64,000 nt of DNA from CAZOKZ01 sp964580585 (lineage in GTDB: Bacteria; Sumerlaeota; Sumerlaeia; SLMS01; JAHLLQ01), in assembly GCA_964580585.1 (NCBI GenBank), contig CAZOKZ010000010.1:1-64000 (forward strand), given 5' to 3'. The position numbers and the translations under genes were made by a program. The notes under the pieces were generated by a model, which searched no databases, was not told where the DNA came from, and worked only from the letters and a program-made list of their open reading frames with translations. Every line of letters begins with the position of its first letter. Position 1 is the stretch's first letter. Shown piece after piece: positions 1-9,600 of this stretch.

Positions 1-620
1 TCGGTTTTGCGATCGTATTGCTGGCGATTGCCGTTCACAACATTTTCGAGAGCCAACGTCTGCACGATTGGATCGCCTTGGTTGGCGATGTGGGAACCTT
101 CTTTTTTGCCGTCACCGTGCTGCTGATCACTTACGTTGCACTCGCCCGACGGCGCCTCGTTCCCGTCATCGGCAATATCCAGAAATGGATGTACGCGCAC
201 ATTATCACGGCAATCATTTCGTTTTTCCTCGTGTCGATTCACGGGGGGAATTTCTTTGCTTTCATTTACTCGCCCCAATCCGGGTTCTTCAACTTCGGCG
301 TTCGCTCCAACGTTTACCCTGATCGAACGGTTCATGACTTTATCCCCGTTATTCCGTTCCTAAACAGCTTCGTTTTTCTGATCGTGATCGTCAGCGGCCT
401 GATTGGCGCAACGATCTGGCGCGACATCGTCAAGCAAATCACCGTCGAACGCATCCAACAGGGCAAAAAGCCGCTGAAAAGCGACACTCGCCTGACGATG
501 AGCGTTTTCTCGCAGACCATGTTCAAGTACTGGCGCATGATTCACTACCCGCTGGCCGTGGCGCTTGGGCTGCTGACGTTGCTGCATGTCATCAGCATCC
601 TGTTCTGGAGGGGGTTGTGA
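1..620 (+). CDS. Bis-haem membrane cytochrome b-like protein (5' end outside window)
   Basis: The frame is open from the first bases of the window, so the true start lies upstream. The visible part has about five hydrophobic helices. Two of them carry histidine pairs spaced 14 residues apart (YAH...SIH in one helix, MIHYP...LLH in the last), the usual arrangement for two stacked haem b groups in di-haem membrane cytochromes. It ends three bases before the start of a multihaem cytochrome c gene, so the two probably form one membrane electron-transfer module, with quinol/quinone exchange on the b subunit and periplasmic electron transfer on the c subunit. It resembles the ferric-reductase/cytochrome b561-like group, but I cannot name the family. 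The haem ligands are seen; the partner and direction of electron flow are inferred. Confidence 0.75.
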   Translation, partial: GFAIVLLAIAVHNIFESQRLHDWIALVGDVGTFFFAVTVLLITYVALARRRLVPVIGNIQKWMYAHIITAIISFFLVSIHGGNFFAFIYSPQSGFFNFGVRSNVYPDRTVHDFIPVIPFLNSFVFLIVIVSGLIGATIWRDIVKQITVERIQQGKKPLKSDTRLTMSVFSQTMFKYWRMIHYPLAVALGLLTLLHVISILFWRGL

Positions 621-623
621 TCC

Positions 624-1886
624 ATGCGACTTGAAATCCGCCCCACTACCCAGAACCTCGTGATCAATTACATCGTCACGCTCGGCATTCTCGTCGTAAT
701 CGTGTATTTATCGCTTGGAAATCCCGGAAAATATTATTATTCGCCCCGATACAACGACCACATGGGTTATTACGGCGGCGAGATGGATTGCAATCGCTGC
801 CACACGTCGGCGTTTTCTCCCGTGCCGAACGAAGGCTGCGCAAACTCGGGATGCCATGCGGGTTACCAACCGGATATTTACCAGTTTCGCGATGTGACGC
901 TCTACGATGTGGATTGGGTTTCAGTGAACGCAAAGAATCCCGAAGCATTGCTCGAAAAACGCCAGGTCAACGCCTCGCTCGCTTACCACCACATGACCGA
1001 TATGAAGGAAATGGCCTGTATCGAATGCCATAAAACCCACACGCCGCCACCCGAAGGGCTCCCAATTGCCTACGACCACGCCAAGGACACGATGAATGCG
1101 AAAAACTGCTTCGCGTGCCATGGCTACAATCAGGCCCCACCGATCCTCGCTCATCACGAAATGCTCAGTACCAAATCGGGCAAGTGCTACGTGTGCCACC
1201 TGAACGGCAATTCGTGGAACAATGATGTGGAATGGGTCGGCAAACCGGCTGATCGTCCTGCGAGCGACGCGCGCCTGGTCGCCGATGCTTCGGGCAATTG
1301 GGTTCCCATGGAATCCATCATCAATGGAGGCACCGGCAGCATTCCGGCGACCCCCGTATCAAGTATCACCCCAACACCGGCACCAACTCCCTCGGATATC
1401 GAACCAACCCCCACGCCCGATGGTGATATCGAAGTGCTCCCCACGCCCGATGGCGATATCGAAGTGCTCCCCACGCCCACGCCTCTCCCAAGCCCGACGC
1501 CTACCCCAACGCCCTCACCGACGCCTGAACTGGACAGGATTGATTGGACGACGTTCTGGCGCGACTACGAACCGGGAATGGATCTAACAGCACACGATGA
1601 AAAACCCGTTTTGTTGATGTTCACCCACACACGTATGACAGAAAGCAACAAGTTCGAGATTTATTTCGAGCGCAGCCAAGGCGCCTTGCATTACATCAAA
1701 GAAAACATGACTCCGGTCCGCGTGGATTGGAGCCGTTATAAACAATTCGCCTATGATTTTGGCATTCCGACAGCACCCGCGCTGGTAAGACTGGATAAAA
1801 ACGGGATGCTGATCGATCGCCAATTATTCCGGGGCCGCGTAAGCGAACGGCAACTGATGTCGTTCCTCAAAGCCGAAGTCGAATAA
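624..1886 (+). CDS. Pentahaem cytochrome c with C-terminal thioredoxin-like domain
   Basis: 420 residues. An N-terminal membrane anchor (about 12-31) precedes a haem domain with four CXXCH motifs (Cys56, Cys132, Cys162, Cys188) and one CX4CH motif (Cys72-His78), so up to five c-type haems. A Pro-Thr-rich linker (about 243-302) follows, containing a perfect ten-residue tandem duplication. The C-terminal part (about 305-420) looks like a thioredoxin fold of the DsbD-gamma/Thioredoxin_7 type, with KPVLLMFTH and a cis-Pro-like GIPTAPALV. The position where a CXXC would sit reads HTRMTES, so it cannot act as a dithiol oxidoreductase. A GGAGGGGG stretch supports the ATG. It is likely coupled to the upstream membrane cytochrome b. 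The linker suggests a tethered, extracytoplasmic module; the partner is unknown. Confidence 0.85.
   Translation: MRLEIRPTTQNLVINYIVTLGILVVIVYLSLGNPGKYYYSPRYNDHMGYYGGEMDCNRCHTSAFSPVPNEGCANSGCHAGYQPDIYQFRDVTLYDVDWVSVNAKNPEALLEKRQVNASLAYHHMTDMKEMACIECHKTHTPPPEGLPIAYDHAKDTMNAKNCFACHGYNQAPPILAHHEMLSTKSGKCYVCHLNGNSWNNDVEWVGKPADRPASDARLVADASGNWVPMESIINGGTGSIPATPVSSITPTPAPTPSDIEPTPTPDGDIEVLPTPDGDIEVLPTPTPLPSPTPTPTPSPTPELDRIDWTTFWRDYEPGMDLTAHDEKPVLLMFTHTRMTESNKFEIYFERSQGALHYIKENMTPVRVDWSRYKQFAYDFGIPTAPALVRLDKNGMLIDRQLFRGRVSERQLMSFLKAEVE
1411..1470 (+). repeat. 30-bp in-frame tandem duplication in cytochrome linker
   Basis: Two adjacent 30-base units, 1411-1440 and 1441-1470, differ at one base (T/C at 1424/1454). 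Each encodes PTPDGDIEVL in the Pro-rich linker. The unit is a multiple of three, so copy-number change would lengthen or shorten the linker without a frameshift. Confidence 0.9.
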
Positions 1887-1992
1887 GGTCGTCGGTTTTG
1901 CTCGACACTTTCGAGCGAAATGGGTTATCCAGTATTTCAACGAATACAAGTCTCCCCGCCGTGAATCGAAATCCTTGGGGAAGGAAACCACA

Positions 1993-3087
1993 ATGGAACG
2001 CACCATTCTGGTCATCGACGATGAAAAGCGTTTGGCCGAAAGCCTTGCGGCGTTATTGCGCGAAGAAGGCTATCGAGTGGATTCCGCCGTGGGCGGTCCC
2101 GATGGCATCGAAAAATTGAAAACGAATACCTATCGACTGGTCATCACCGATTTGCGGATGCCGGAAATCGATGGATTCCAGATCATGGACTACATCGCAT
2201 CCAATTTACCGGACACGGCCATGATCGTGATCACGGGTCACGCTTCTACTCAATCGGCTATTGAAGCCATTCACCAGCGTGTAGCCGATTATCTGACCAA
2301 ACCGTTTGAATTCGACTATCTGATCGCATCGATCGAAAAAGTTTTCGCCCAAATCGAGCGCGAGGAACTGCGCCAGGACATGATGCGCATGATCAGCCAC
2401 GATATCAAAGTGCCGCTGAATTGCATCATGGGATTCGCCCAGTTCATTGTGGATCGTGAAACGGGTGAAATCAGCCCGCAAGCGCCCGATTTTGTCGAAA
2501 AAATTGTCCTCAATAGCCAGCGTATTCTCGGACTGCTCGACAATTACCTGACACATGCTCGCGCCGCAGCGGGAAAACTGGAAATCGTTTCCCAACCCGT
2601 TGTCGTTCAAGAAACCATCAGCGAAGCGGCTGGTTTGATGGAAGCCGAATTCCACCGCAAGGGCATCGCGCTCGAAGTCGAAATCGACGATCAGATCCAC
2701 CCATTCGATTGCGACGAACATTTGCTCTCTCGCGCCGTGTCCAACCTGATCAGCAACGCAGCCAAATACACACCGGAATATGGCGAGGTCTGGATTCGGT
2801 TGAAGAAGGAAGAACACCCAAAGGCCGGCGAAGTGGTGGTCATCGAGGTGGAAAATTCCGGCCCCGGCATTGCCCCCGAAGACGTCCCAACCGTGTTTGC
2901 CAAATACCGCCGCACCTCGAGCGCCAAAGGCACCGCCGGGTCGGGCCTTGGGCTCTATGTCGTCGAACAAGTCGCTCGCGCCCACGGTGGCTGGGCTGAA
3001 TGCCAGAGTGTCGAAAACGATCTGACGACGTTCCGGATTGTCTTGCCGATGAAACGCGAAATTGAAACGAAAGAAGTTACGGCTTAA
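1993..3087 (+). CDS. Hybrid receiver-histidine kinase (REC-HisKA-HATPase)
   Basis: The start is taken as ATG 1993 because GGGGAAGGA lies just upstream; 364 residues. A receiver domain (1-118) has the acidic pair Asp9-Asp10, the phospho-acceptor Asp53 in ITDLRMP, and Lys103 in LTKPF. A short coiled linker leads to a HisKA domain with His136 (MISHDIKVP). The ATPase domain has an N box (LISNAAKYT), G1 (ENSGPGIA) and G2 (GSGLGLYVVEQ). There is no membrane segment, so it is a cytosolic kinase gated by another kinase through its N-terminal receiver. No dedicated output partner is adjacent. The stop codon shares TTAA with the stop of the convergent gene. Confidence 0.93.
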   Translation: MERTILVIDDEKRLAESLAALLREEGYRVDSAVGGPDGIEKLKTNTYRLVITDLRMPEIDGFQIMDYIASNLPDTAMIVITGHASTQSAIEAIHQRVADYLTKPFEFDYLIASIEKVFAQIEREELRQDMMRMISHDIKVPLNCIMGFAQFIVDRETGEISPQAPDFVEKIVLNSQRILGLLDNYLTHARAAAGKLEIVSQPVVVQETISEAAGLMEAEFHRKGIALEVEIDDQIHPFDCDEHLLSRAVSNLISNAAKYTPEYGEVWIRLKKEEHPKAGEVVVIEVENSGPGIAPEDVPTVFAKYRRTSSAKGTAGSGLGLYVVEQVARAHGGWAECQSVENDLTTFRIVLPMKREIETKEVTA

Positions 3088-6000
3088 AAATCCACCCAAT
3101 CCTCGATCCCCGATTTCACCGGCACACCACCGACATCGAGAATAACAAGCCGCCCGTCTAAGAAACTGATCGCCACATGCTCGCCGTACGTGGCGATCGA
3201 CGTTAAGAGTCCACCGCGTGGCTCGCGTCGCCAGATGCCCTGGCTCGTCACAGACAGATCCGGATCCACGCGGAAAAATTCCACGTCGCCATCGTACTCG
3301 CCCACCACCAGTAAATCGCTATCCGTCCAGGCAACCCGCTCGACAAAATCCTGCGATGTCGTGCGATGCAACGCCGTGTCCAATATATGCCCGTTTTCGT
3401 CCAGTCGATGCAGCGAAAATCCCTGGCGCATGCGAGCCGTGACCAATGTACGTTTGTCCTTGGTCAATGCACTTTGGATCAAACGATCGCCAACCCATTC
3501 CAGTTGTTCCAGCAACTCCCCCGCTCCGTTCGACGTCACCCGGCGCAAACCAGCGTCTTGGTCGAGTGCTAACACACTGCCATCGGCAAACGGTCCCGCC
3601 AAATCCATTACTTCCCATGCTATAAAACCATGATCGAGCGAGGTCAGCGTTCCATCCGGATTTAACGCCGTCCGGCGTGCGCCAAAGTAATTATTCCCAA
3701 TCCAGACTTCGTTTCCCGAAACGAGTAAATCGCGCGAGGAACCCGTATGAAAAAAGTAACTGGGAAAGGTTGAATAGGACCCCGCGGTGTTCAGCCCATA
3801 CACCCCAAGCGTAGAGCTTCCGACCAACGCGCGTTCATTCGAAACATACCGAACATCCTGAACATTCTGGAGCGAAGTGGCTCTGCCCAACTCCACCCCA
3901 TTGGACCCCATCACAAGCGCCTGTGTTTCAGCCACCGCGGCAATTTGACTGCCGTCGGGACTAAAATCCAAATCGCGAAACCGAACTCCTGGAAAGTTTT
4001 TTTGAGCAACCACAGGCAAAGCAAGCGGCGTCGGTTCGGTATTTATCACCGTAGAATCCGCGCGAGATAATGAACCAGACGAGACACGCCAAGCTTTCCA
4101 TTCACCCGGTTCGAGCGTGAAATTGGCCTTGGTCGAATCGAGTTGCATGGTCGAACCATCGGAAATTTCCGTCATTTCGATTCCCGGAACGGTCATGGTT
4201 AATTCAACAGATGTCGGATTACGGCATTCCAGAGAAACGACAAAAACAATCAGGTTATCAGCACTGTCGCGCGCGGTTGAAACCAGCAACGGGCCATTGA
4301 CGCTTCGGGTGCGGGCAAACAAACGCAAGTCCAGGAGTGTTCCGCTGGCAGCGGCAAGACGCGCATTCCCCTCAACCCACGCATTCGTTTCGGGCAACTC
4401 TTCCAGGTTCCGCCCACGTACCCCTTCGAGCGAGTTGATCGCCCGATAGGGAAACGGCACGTAGCCTCGTGCGCCCAAAGCCGCACAAATCCCTGTCGTT
4501 GCGCGCACAAACGGCGCGTTTCCACTCCGCGAAAGGGCGACTTCGGAAATACTTTGCGCCACCAACCAGAACTCGCGTCCTTGTGCCGTGGCAAACCTCA
4601 CCTGTTGCTCGACCTCATTCGCCAGCCGGTTTAATGCCGCCGTCAGGTCGAGATCCTCAATTTCCAACGCGTAAAAATCGGTCCAATTCACAGAAAGTTT
4701 CAGTTTTTCCCAATTTTCCGCCGAGCTGAAAGTGGGATGAATAGTTGCAAACGCGCTTTTCCACCCCGGAGTCGAAGCGGTAATCCGCGCGGCATCCGCC
4801 GCGTTATCGATGAAATACGGTTGAGACGGTTCATCCGCAATGTAGTGTCCCAGGCATTGTGGACTGGCGAGTACATCCCGTAACGAATCGTCCACAAGTG
4901 TCCTGTACCGATCGATTGCGATGGGAGACATATTCGGACGAAGTTTGATGACTCTCTGCACTCGGCTATCCGCTGCAATAAACGGAAAATTCAATTCTTC
5001 ACACACATTGACCACGGCAGGCCATTGATCCGATCGGGCAAAAACTACCGCGCACGTAAAACCATCGGCGATGGCCTGGACAAACGGAGAACGAAGCTCA
5101 TCCTCTGTCGTCCCATCGCCCAACATCCAAATCCACGCACCGCGTTGGAACGTCGTACTCACCAATGGCGATGAATCCCTCAGATTTGGATCGGCGCCAA
5201 TGGTGAAAGGCCGCACCAGTTCGAGAATTTCACCCTCGTGTGATTCGAGTACAAACTTGACGTCATAGGCGCCTGGAGGCGAACCGAAACCGTCCCACTC
5301 CCCCCAGGCAGCTTCACGGTCAATCGTGAGTGGAACCGACTGCAAAACGCTGCCATCGGGAGAAAGAATTTCCACTTCTGCATCCGCCAGTTTATTTGGC
5401 CAGGTTACCGTCAACGCCAGATTCGGATTAATCGCTCCTTCGTATGGGAAATAAACCGAAGGATAAACCGACGTGAAACCACGGCTGAGATCGTCGATCA
5501 ATAAATCCGCCGACCCGTCGTTGTTGAATTCCACTTTCGAGATCGCACACTGCGTACAATTTCCCGTTTCGACCGTAAAACGTGTCGGTGCTTCGTTCAG
5601 CGTTACCTGAGATACGGAAAATTCACCGACCGAGTCACCTCTTTCGTCCTGCCAATTTTCGACTATTTGCAATTCCGCGCCAATGGCGCTGGCGCGTGCC
5701 CGCCCAGCAATAAAGTAGGACTGACCGTCTTCTTTGGCCGTTGAAATTTGAGAGACTCCTCCCCCGGGAGGAAGAAACACCGCGCGGTCGCCCGAAGGCT
5801 CCAGGGTTTTGTCCCAGACCGGGTAAGCGCCTGAATCGAACGTCCAATCGGTGGGATCGTCCAAGACAGGATCGGATTCAAAACCGCCGTTTTTCAACCC
5901 TTCGTCGAAAATCAGCACGTCATCCCAATCCACCCAATTCAACGCATCGTTCGACCAAAGAACCACACGGACGCTATCATTTTCGAGCAAATAACCTTCG

Positions 6001-6503
6001 GTTACAAACACCCGACGCCAATCGAATTCGTTGTCGAGCCCGACGCGAAGTTGGTTAAAAATAGCGACCTCACCACCAAAATGCACCGTGCGAATGGCTG
6101 GTAATTCAAACCCGAGTTCGCCACGCGCCCGTGCGCTGACCGTCATATGACGATGCGTCACGGGGGCGGCAATATCCTGGTAGAAACTATTATTAACATT
6201 CGTGTGGATGTAATGGTTAGAGCCCTCGGTTCGAGCGTCACCCAATCCAAAACGAGTCCAATGGGCGGGAAACCCGCCCACCATGTCCTGAAAGTCCGGG
6301 TTTTGAAAATCGGGCGCGAGTTCTTTATCAATCGCAGGGACTTCTGGAAGAGGCGCTTCCCGCAAAGGGGATAAAATACCCGGCGTCTCCTGCCATAAGA
6401 TATTCGGCGTGGGCTGGGCAAAGACATAGCTCGCAATGCCCATGCAGAGCACGGCGTTGCCTGCAAAACGTATCGTTTTATATCCAGACCAACGGAAAGT
6501 CAT
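3084..6503 (-). CDS. Large secreted protein with glycosidase-like core and C-terminal beta-propeller
   Basis: 1139 residues with a Sec signal peptide ending near residue 30 (ASYVFAQ). The ATG follows AGGAGG closely, which fixes the start. The N-terminal third looks like beta-sandwich carbohydrate-binding-type modules, followed by a FlgD-like Ig segment with YPSVYFPYEG and PPGAYDVKF. The middle (about 430-780) contains HYIADEPSQPYF near residue 555; the ADEP stretch recalls TIM-barrel glycoside hydrolases, but I cannot assign a family or confirm catalytic residues. The C-terminal third (about 840-1135) is made of WD/YVTN-like repeats (FSPDGSQIAAV, WIGNNYFG). The protein is exported and probably surface-associated. 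The gene ends in a 4-base overlap with the convergent kinase gene. Function is not established. Confidence 0.8.
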   Translation of the reverse strand: MTFRWSGYKTIRFAGNAVLCMGIASYVFAQPTPNILWQETPGILSPLREAPLPEVPAIDKELAPDFQNPDFQDMVGGFPAHWTRFGLGDARTEGSNHYIHTNVNNSFYQDIAAPVTHRHMTVSARARGELGFELPAIRTVHFGGEVAIFNQLRVGLDNEFDWRRVFVTEGYLLENDSVRVVLWSNDALNWVDWDDVLIFDEGLKNGGFESDPVLDDPTDWTFDSGAYPVWDKTLEPSGDRAVFLPPGGGVSQISTAKEDGQSYFIAGRARASAIGAELQIVENWQDERGDSVGEFSVSQVTLNEAPTRFTVETGNCTQCAISKVEFNNDGSADLLIDDLSRGFTSVYPSVYFPYEGAINPNLALTVTWPNKLADAEVEILSPDGSVLQSVPLTIDREAAWGEWDGFGSPPGAYDVKFVLESHEGEILELVRPFTIGADPNLRDSSPLVSTTFQRGAWIWMLGDGTTEDELRSPFVQAIADGFTCAVVFARSDQWPAVVNVCEELNFPFIAADSRVQRVIKLRPNMSPIAIDRYRTLVDDSLRDVLASPQCLGHYIADEPSQPYFIDNAADAARITASTPGWKSAFATIHPTFSSAENWEKLKLSVNWTDFYALEIEDLDLTAALNRLANEVEQQVRFATAQGREFWLVAQSISEVALSRSGNAPFVRATTGICAALGARGYVPFPYRAINSLEGVRGRNLEELPETNAWVEGNARLAAASGTLLDLRLFARTRSVNGPLLVSTARDSADNLIVFVVSLECRNPTSVELTMTVPGIEMTEISDGSTMQLDSTKANFTLEPGEWKAWRVSSGSLSRADSTVINTEPTPLALPVVAQKNFPGVRFRDLDFSPDGSQIAAVAETQALVMGSNGVELGRATSLQNVQDVRYVSNERALVGSSTLGVYGLNTAGSYSTFPSYFFHTGSSRDLLVSGNEVWIGNNYFGARRTALNPDGTLTSLDHGFIAWEVMDLAGPFADGSVLALDQDAGLRRVTSNGAGELLEQLEWVGDRLIQSALTKDKRTLVTARMRQGFSLHRLDENGHILDTALHRTTSQDFVERVAWTDSDLLVVGEYDGDVEFFRVDPDLSVTSQGIWRREPRGGLLTSIATYGEHVAISFLDGRLVILDVGGVPVKSGIEDWVDF

Positions 6504-6597
6504 TCTCTCGCCTCCTGCTCATCCCCAATAATAGACCCGGCGGCGCCTACGTCAACACCAGGACACGCAACGTCATTCAGAGCGTGAAAAACAGGAC

Positions 6598-6632
6598 AAA
6601 AAAATCGCGGCACAGGAAAACCCTGCGCCGCG
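6598..6632 (-). terminator. Intrinsic terminator after the subtilase gene
   Basis: An imperfect hairpin (CGCGGC at 6606-6611 pairing with GCCGCG at 6627-6632, plus inner pairs) is followed on the minus strand by seven T residues. It lies about 30 bases past the subtilase stop codon. Confidence 0.75.
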
Positions 6633-6659
6633 AAGTCAATCCATTGCTTCGTAATCCGA

Positions 6660-9600
6660 TTAGTTGAACGGACGTTCCGGGCTGTGCAGATTGGTCAGTT
6701 TCGTCGAAACCGCCGGTGTGCTGAACTGAACCTTTTCCGGCCAATGCGTGGCGTCGATCAGTTCGAAGAACGGTTGCGAACCATCGGCTGTGTGAACGCC
6801 CTGAGACTTGGCGCGGAACATACCGTTCGTAGCGGCAGCCTTGTATGAACCCTGCTTGAGCAGATCCGAGTACTTGACTTTGACGCTGGTTTGTCCACCG
6901 CCCAAAATCGCCCCAACGGCCCAGTCAACGGCAGCGTTGCCGGTGATGGTGGTATTGCCACCGCCACCGTTTGTCATCGTGGGCGAATAGATCGTGGCAT
7001 TCGACGGCAGGAAAGAGGTAAACGGCACATTCGGACCATACTCGCGGTCCGGGAAAGAGCCGCCCGTATTGGCGCGATAGAGCAAGCCGAGGCCCTTCAG
7101 GCTACCGACACCGTCGATCTTGACTTTTGTCTTCACCAGATAGCCTTCATGTTTCGACTCGTCGAAAACATTACCCAGGAGCAGTTGGAAGGATTCTTTA
7201 CCCTTAGCGCTAAAGCTGGCAGAAATGCCATTCGCCGAACCGGAACCGGACAACGTAAAGCTGCTGCTGAGCTTCTCGTTGAACTGTGCCGTACCGCTAC
7301 GTTTGAATTTGATTTTACCCGTCGTCACGATCGGAATCTGCTGCGTGACGAGACGCTGCGGATCGCGCACCTGCAAAATGGTCACACCGGTAATCACACC
7401 ATCTGGACCAGCCGAGATCATCGGATGCAATTCTACGGAGCCGTTTGCGGTCTGAATCAGGATCCCCTGACCCTTGAACGTATTGTTGTAGGCTTCCAGG
7501 TATTGGTAATCAAATCCGCTGTAATCATAATATCCGGTGAATCCCAGCGAACCGAACGGATATCCTGGAACGGCTTCAAATGCATCGTCATGCCCACCCA
7601 GGTGCAAGAGGTTCGTCGAAGTCGTCACGATTCCAAGCTCACCGCCTTCCCAAATATCCTCGGCGCATTCAAAATTTAAATGATCCGGGAAGAAATCGCC
7701 ACTCGGTCCGGCCACATCGATCGCGCTGCCGTAATTTGAATACCAAATGCGACGTGCGACGTTGTTCGAGGCAGCAACGGCCAGAATCGCTTCACGGGTA
7801 GGCTTGCCATAACCAGCCCCCCACCACTTGGACATCGGAAGATCCACGTTCAAGCAGTCCTTGGCCAGCATTTCATAACCGTCGGCCAACGCACGGTCAT
7901 TACCCGCTGCAAAGACGATCACCGAGCCCAAACCACCGCGTCCAAATGCCGTGGCATAATCGATACCGGCTTTCTCACTGGACAACATCGGGAAATATCC
8001 CAATCCATATCCGTTTTCATCGCTGTCGGGCGGAGGCAAATCGTCTCCGTCGTCGCAAGGATCGTTCGTATAGGGAATTCCCCAAGAGTTATTGATCACG
8101 CCCGCGCCGTTATCGACGACGAACTTGAAAGCATTGAAGAGTGAAGAACCTTGGGCCAGCGAGTAACCTTCACGTGGAGCTTCGATGATGCGAACGCCAA
8201 CAATCGGCAATCCAGGAGCAACACCCACCGTGCCGATGCCATTGGCTTCTGCGGCGATAATGCCGGCTACCGCTGTACCGTGATCCGTGGAGGATTTATG
8301 CTGAGAAGATAAGATCGTAATGTCTTGTCCATCAAGACCAGCGACGACATTCAAGTCGGGATGATTGACCGCGACACCGTCATCGATCACACCAACAATA
8401 ACGTTCGGGTCGGGTTGCTGAATCCACCAGGCTTCGGGAACATCCATATCGGCATTTTCAACCGCATCGGGCTGAGGACCCGAGGCATACGGGGCTCCGA
8501 TATCCAGATGCCACTCGTAAGGATAGAGCGGATCGCCCTGCGCGAGATTCGTCTTGCTATAGGGGAACGGATTGAGAACTCCATCGGGGTCGAGCGCTTT
8601 CAGCGCGTTGACAATACCCGTTCCCAGGTATGGGGAGAACAAGTGATACGGGCGAACGTCCGTGTTGAAAACCGGTCCCTCGGACCCGTCATCTTCAATC
8701 AACTGTAAATCTTCGTAAGAGCTTCCCGGACGATACTCCATGTTGAAAGCATCGTCTTCGATGATTGTTTTCGTCACATAGGTTTCACCCTGGGGACAAA
8801 CCGGATTGCCGAGATCGTCCAACTGGGGAACCGAACCATCCGAGCAACGGTCGCAACCGATGATCGGATCGATATCCAATCCATCCTGGCAACGCAAGCA
8901 ACCATACACCTCGTGAGGCGTGCGGAAGACCTTCGCTCCTTCTTCATCGAGGCTTTGGCACTTCACACAACCGAACGTTGCGTCACGATTTCCACCATCG
9001 TTACAAGTTGAACATTTACCGTTGAATTTGCTGGGACAATCGCCATCCGCACAGCGAATGAATTGAATGCCAGGGATGATTTCATCATTCCCCTGCTCGT
9101 CCTGGCCAATCACACGCGTATCGACAAATTCACCGTTGCTGTCCGCAATGAGGAACGGAATATTCGTGGGTTGATTGGGGTCAGGCATCTCGGGGAAAGT
9201 CAAAACATCATTATAATCCGGAAGAATGCCCGGTTTATCAATGAAGACGGGCAGATCCGCGGGGGCATCTACCAGAACATCGGACTGACACGGACAGATT
9301 TTTTCAACCGTCTGGTTTCCGGATTCATCTTCGCTCAGAATCAAACCGCGCAAACACACCTTGCCGTAATCGAAACCGACATCGGCGGGAGGACACGTGC
9401 CCGAGCAGTCGCCCAAACACAAATCGCCATAAACCGAACCGACCGAGTTGCCCGAATTTTTCACTCGGGCAATAACCGCTTCGGCTTCCAGTGTGTTATC
9501 TTGCGAAAGCACCAATGCAGCCACGCCCGCCACCATGGGGGCTGCTGCGCTGGTACCGTTGAAATCGTCCATGTAGTTTTCCGTCGTGTACTGGCCAACC

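Noticed and set aside
1411..1470. Tandem repeats as a CRISPR array
   Set aside because: Adjacent units without spacers, in frame within a coding linker. No CRISPR-like array was found elsewhere.
2206..3099. 297-codon frame opposite the receiver-kinase
   Set aside because: The plus-strand frame has all kinase motifs; the antisense sequence is composition-driven.
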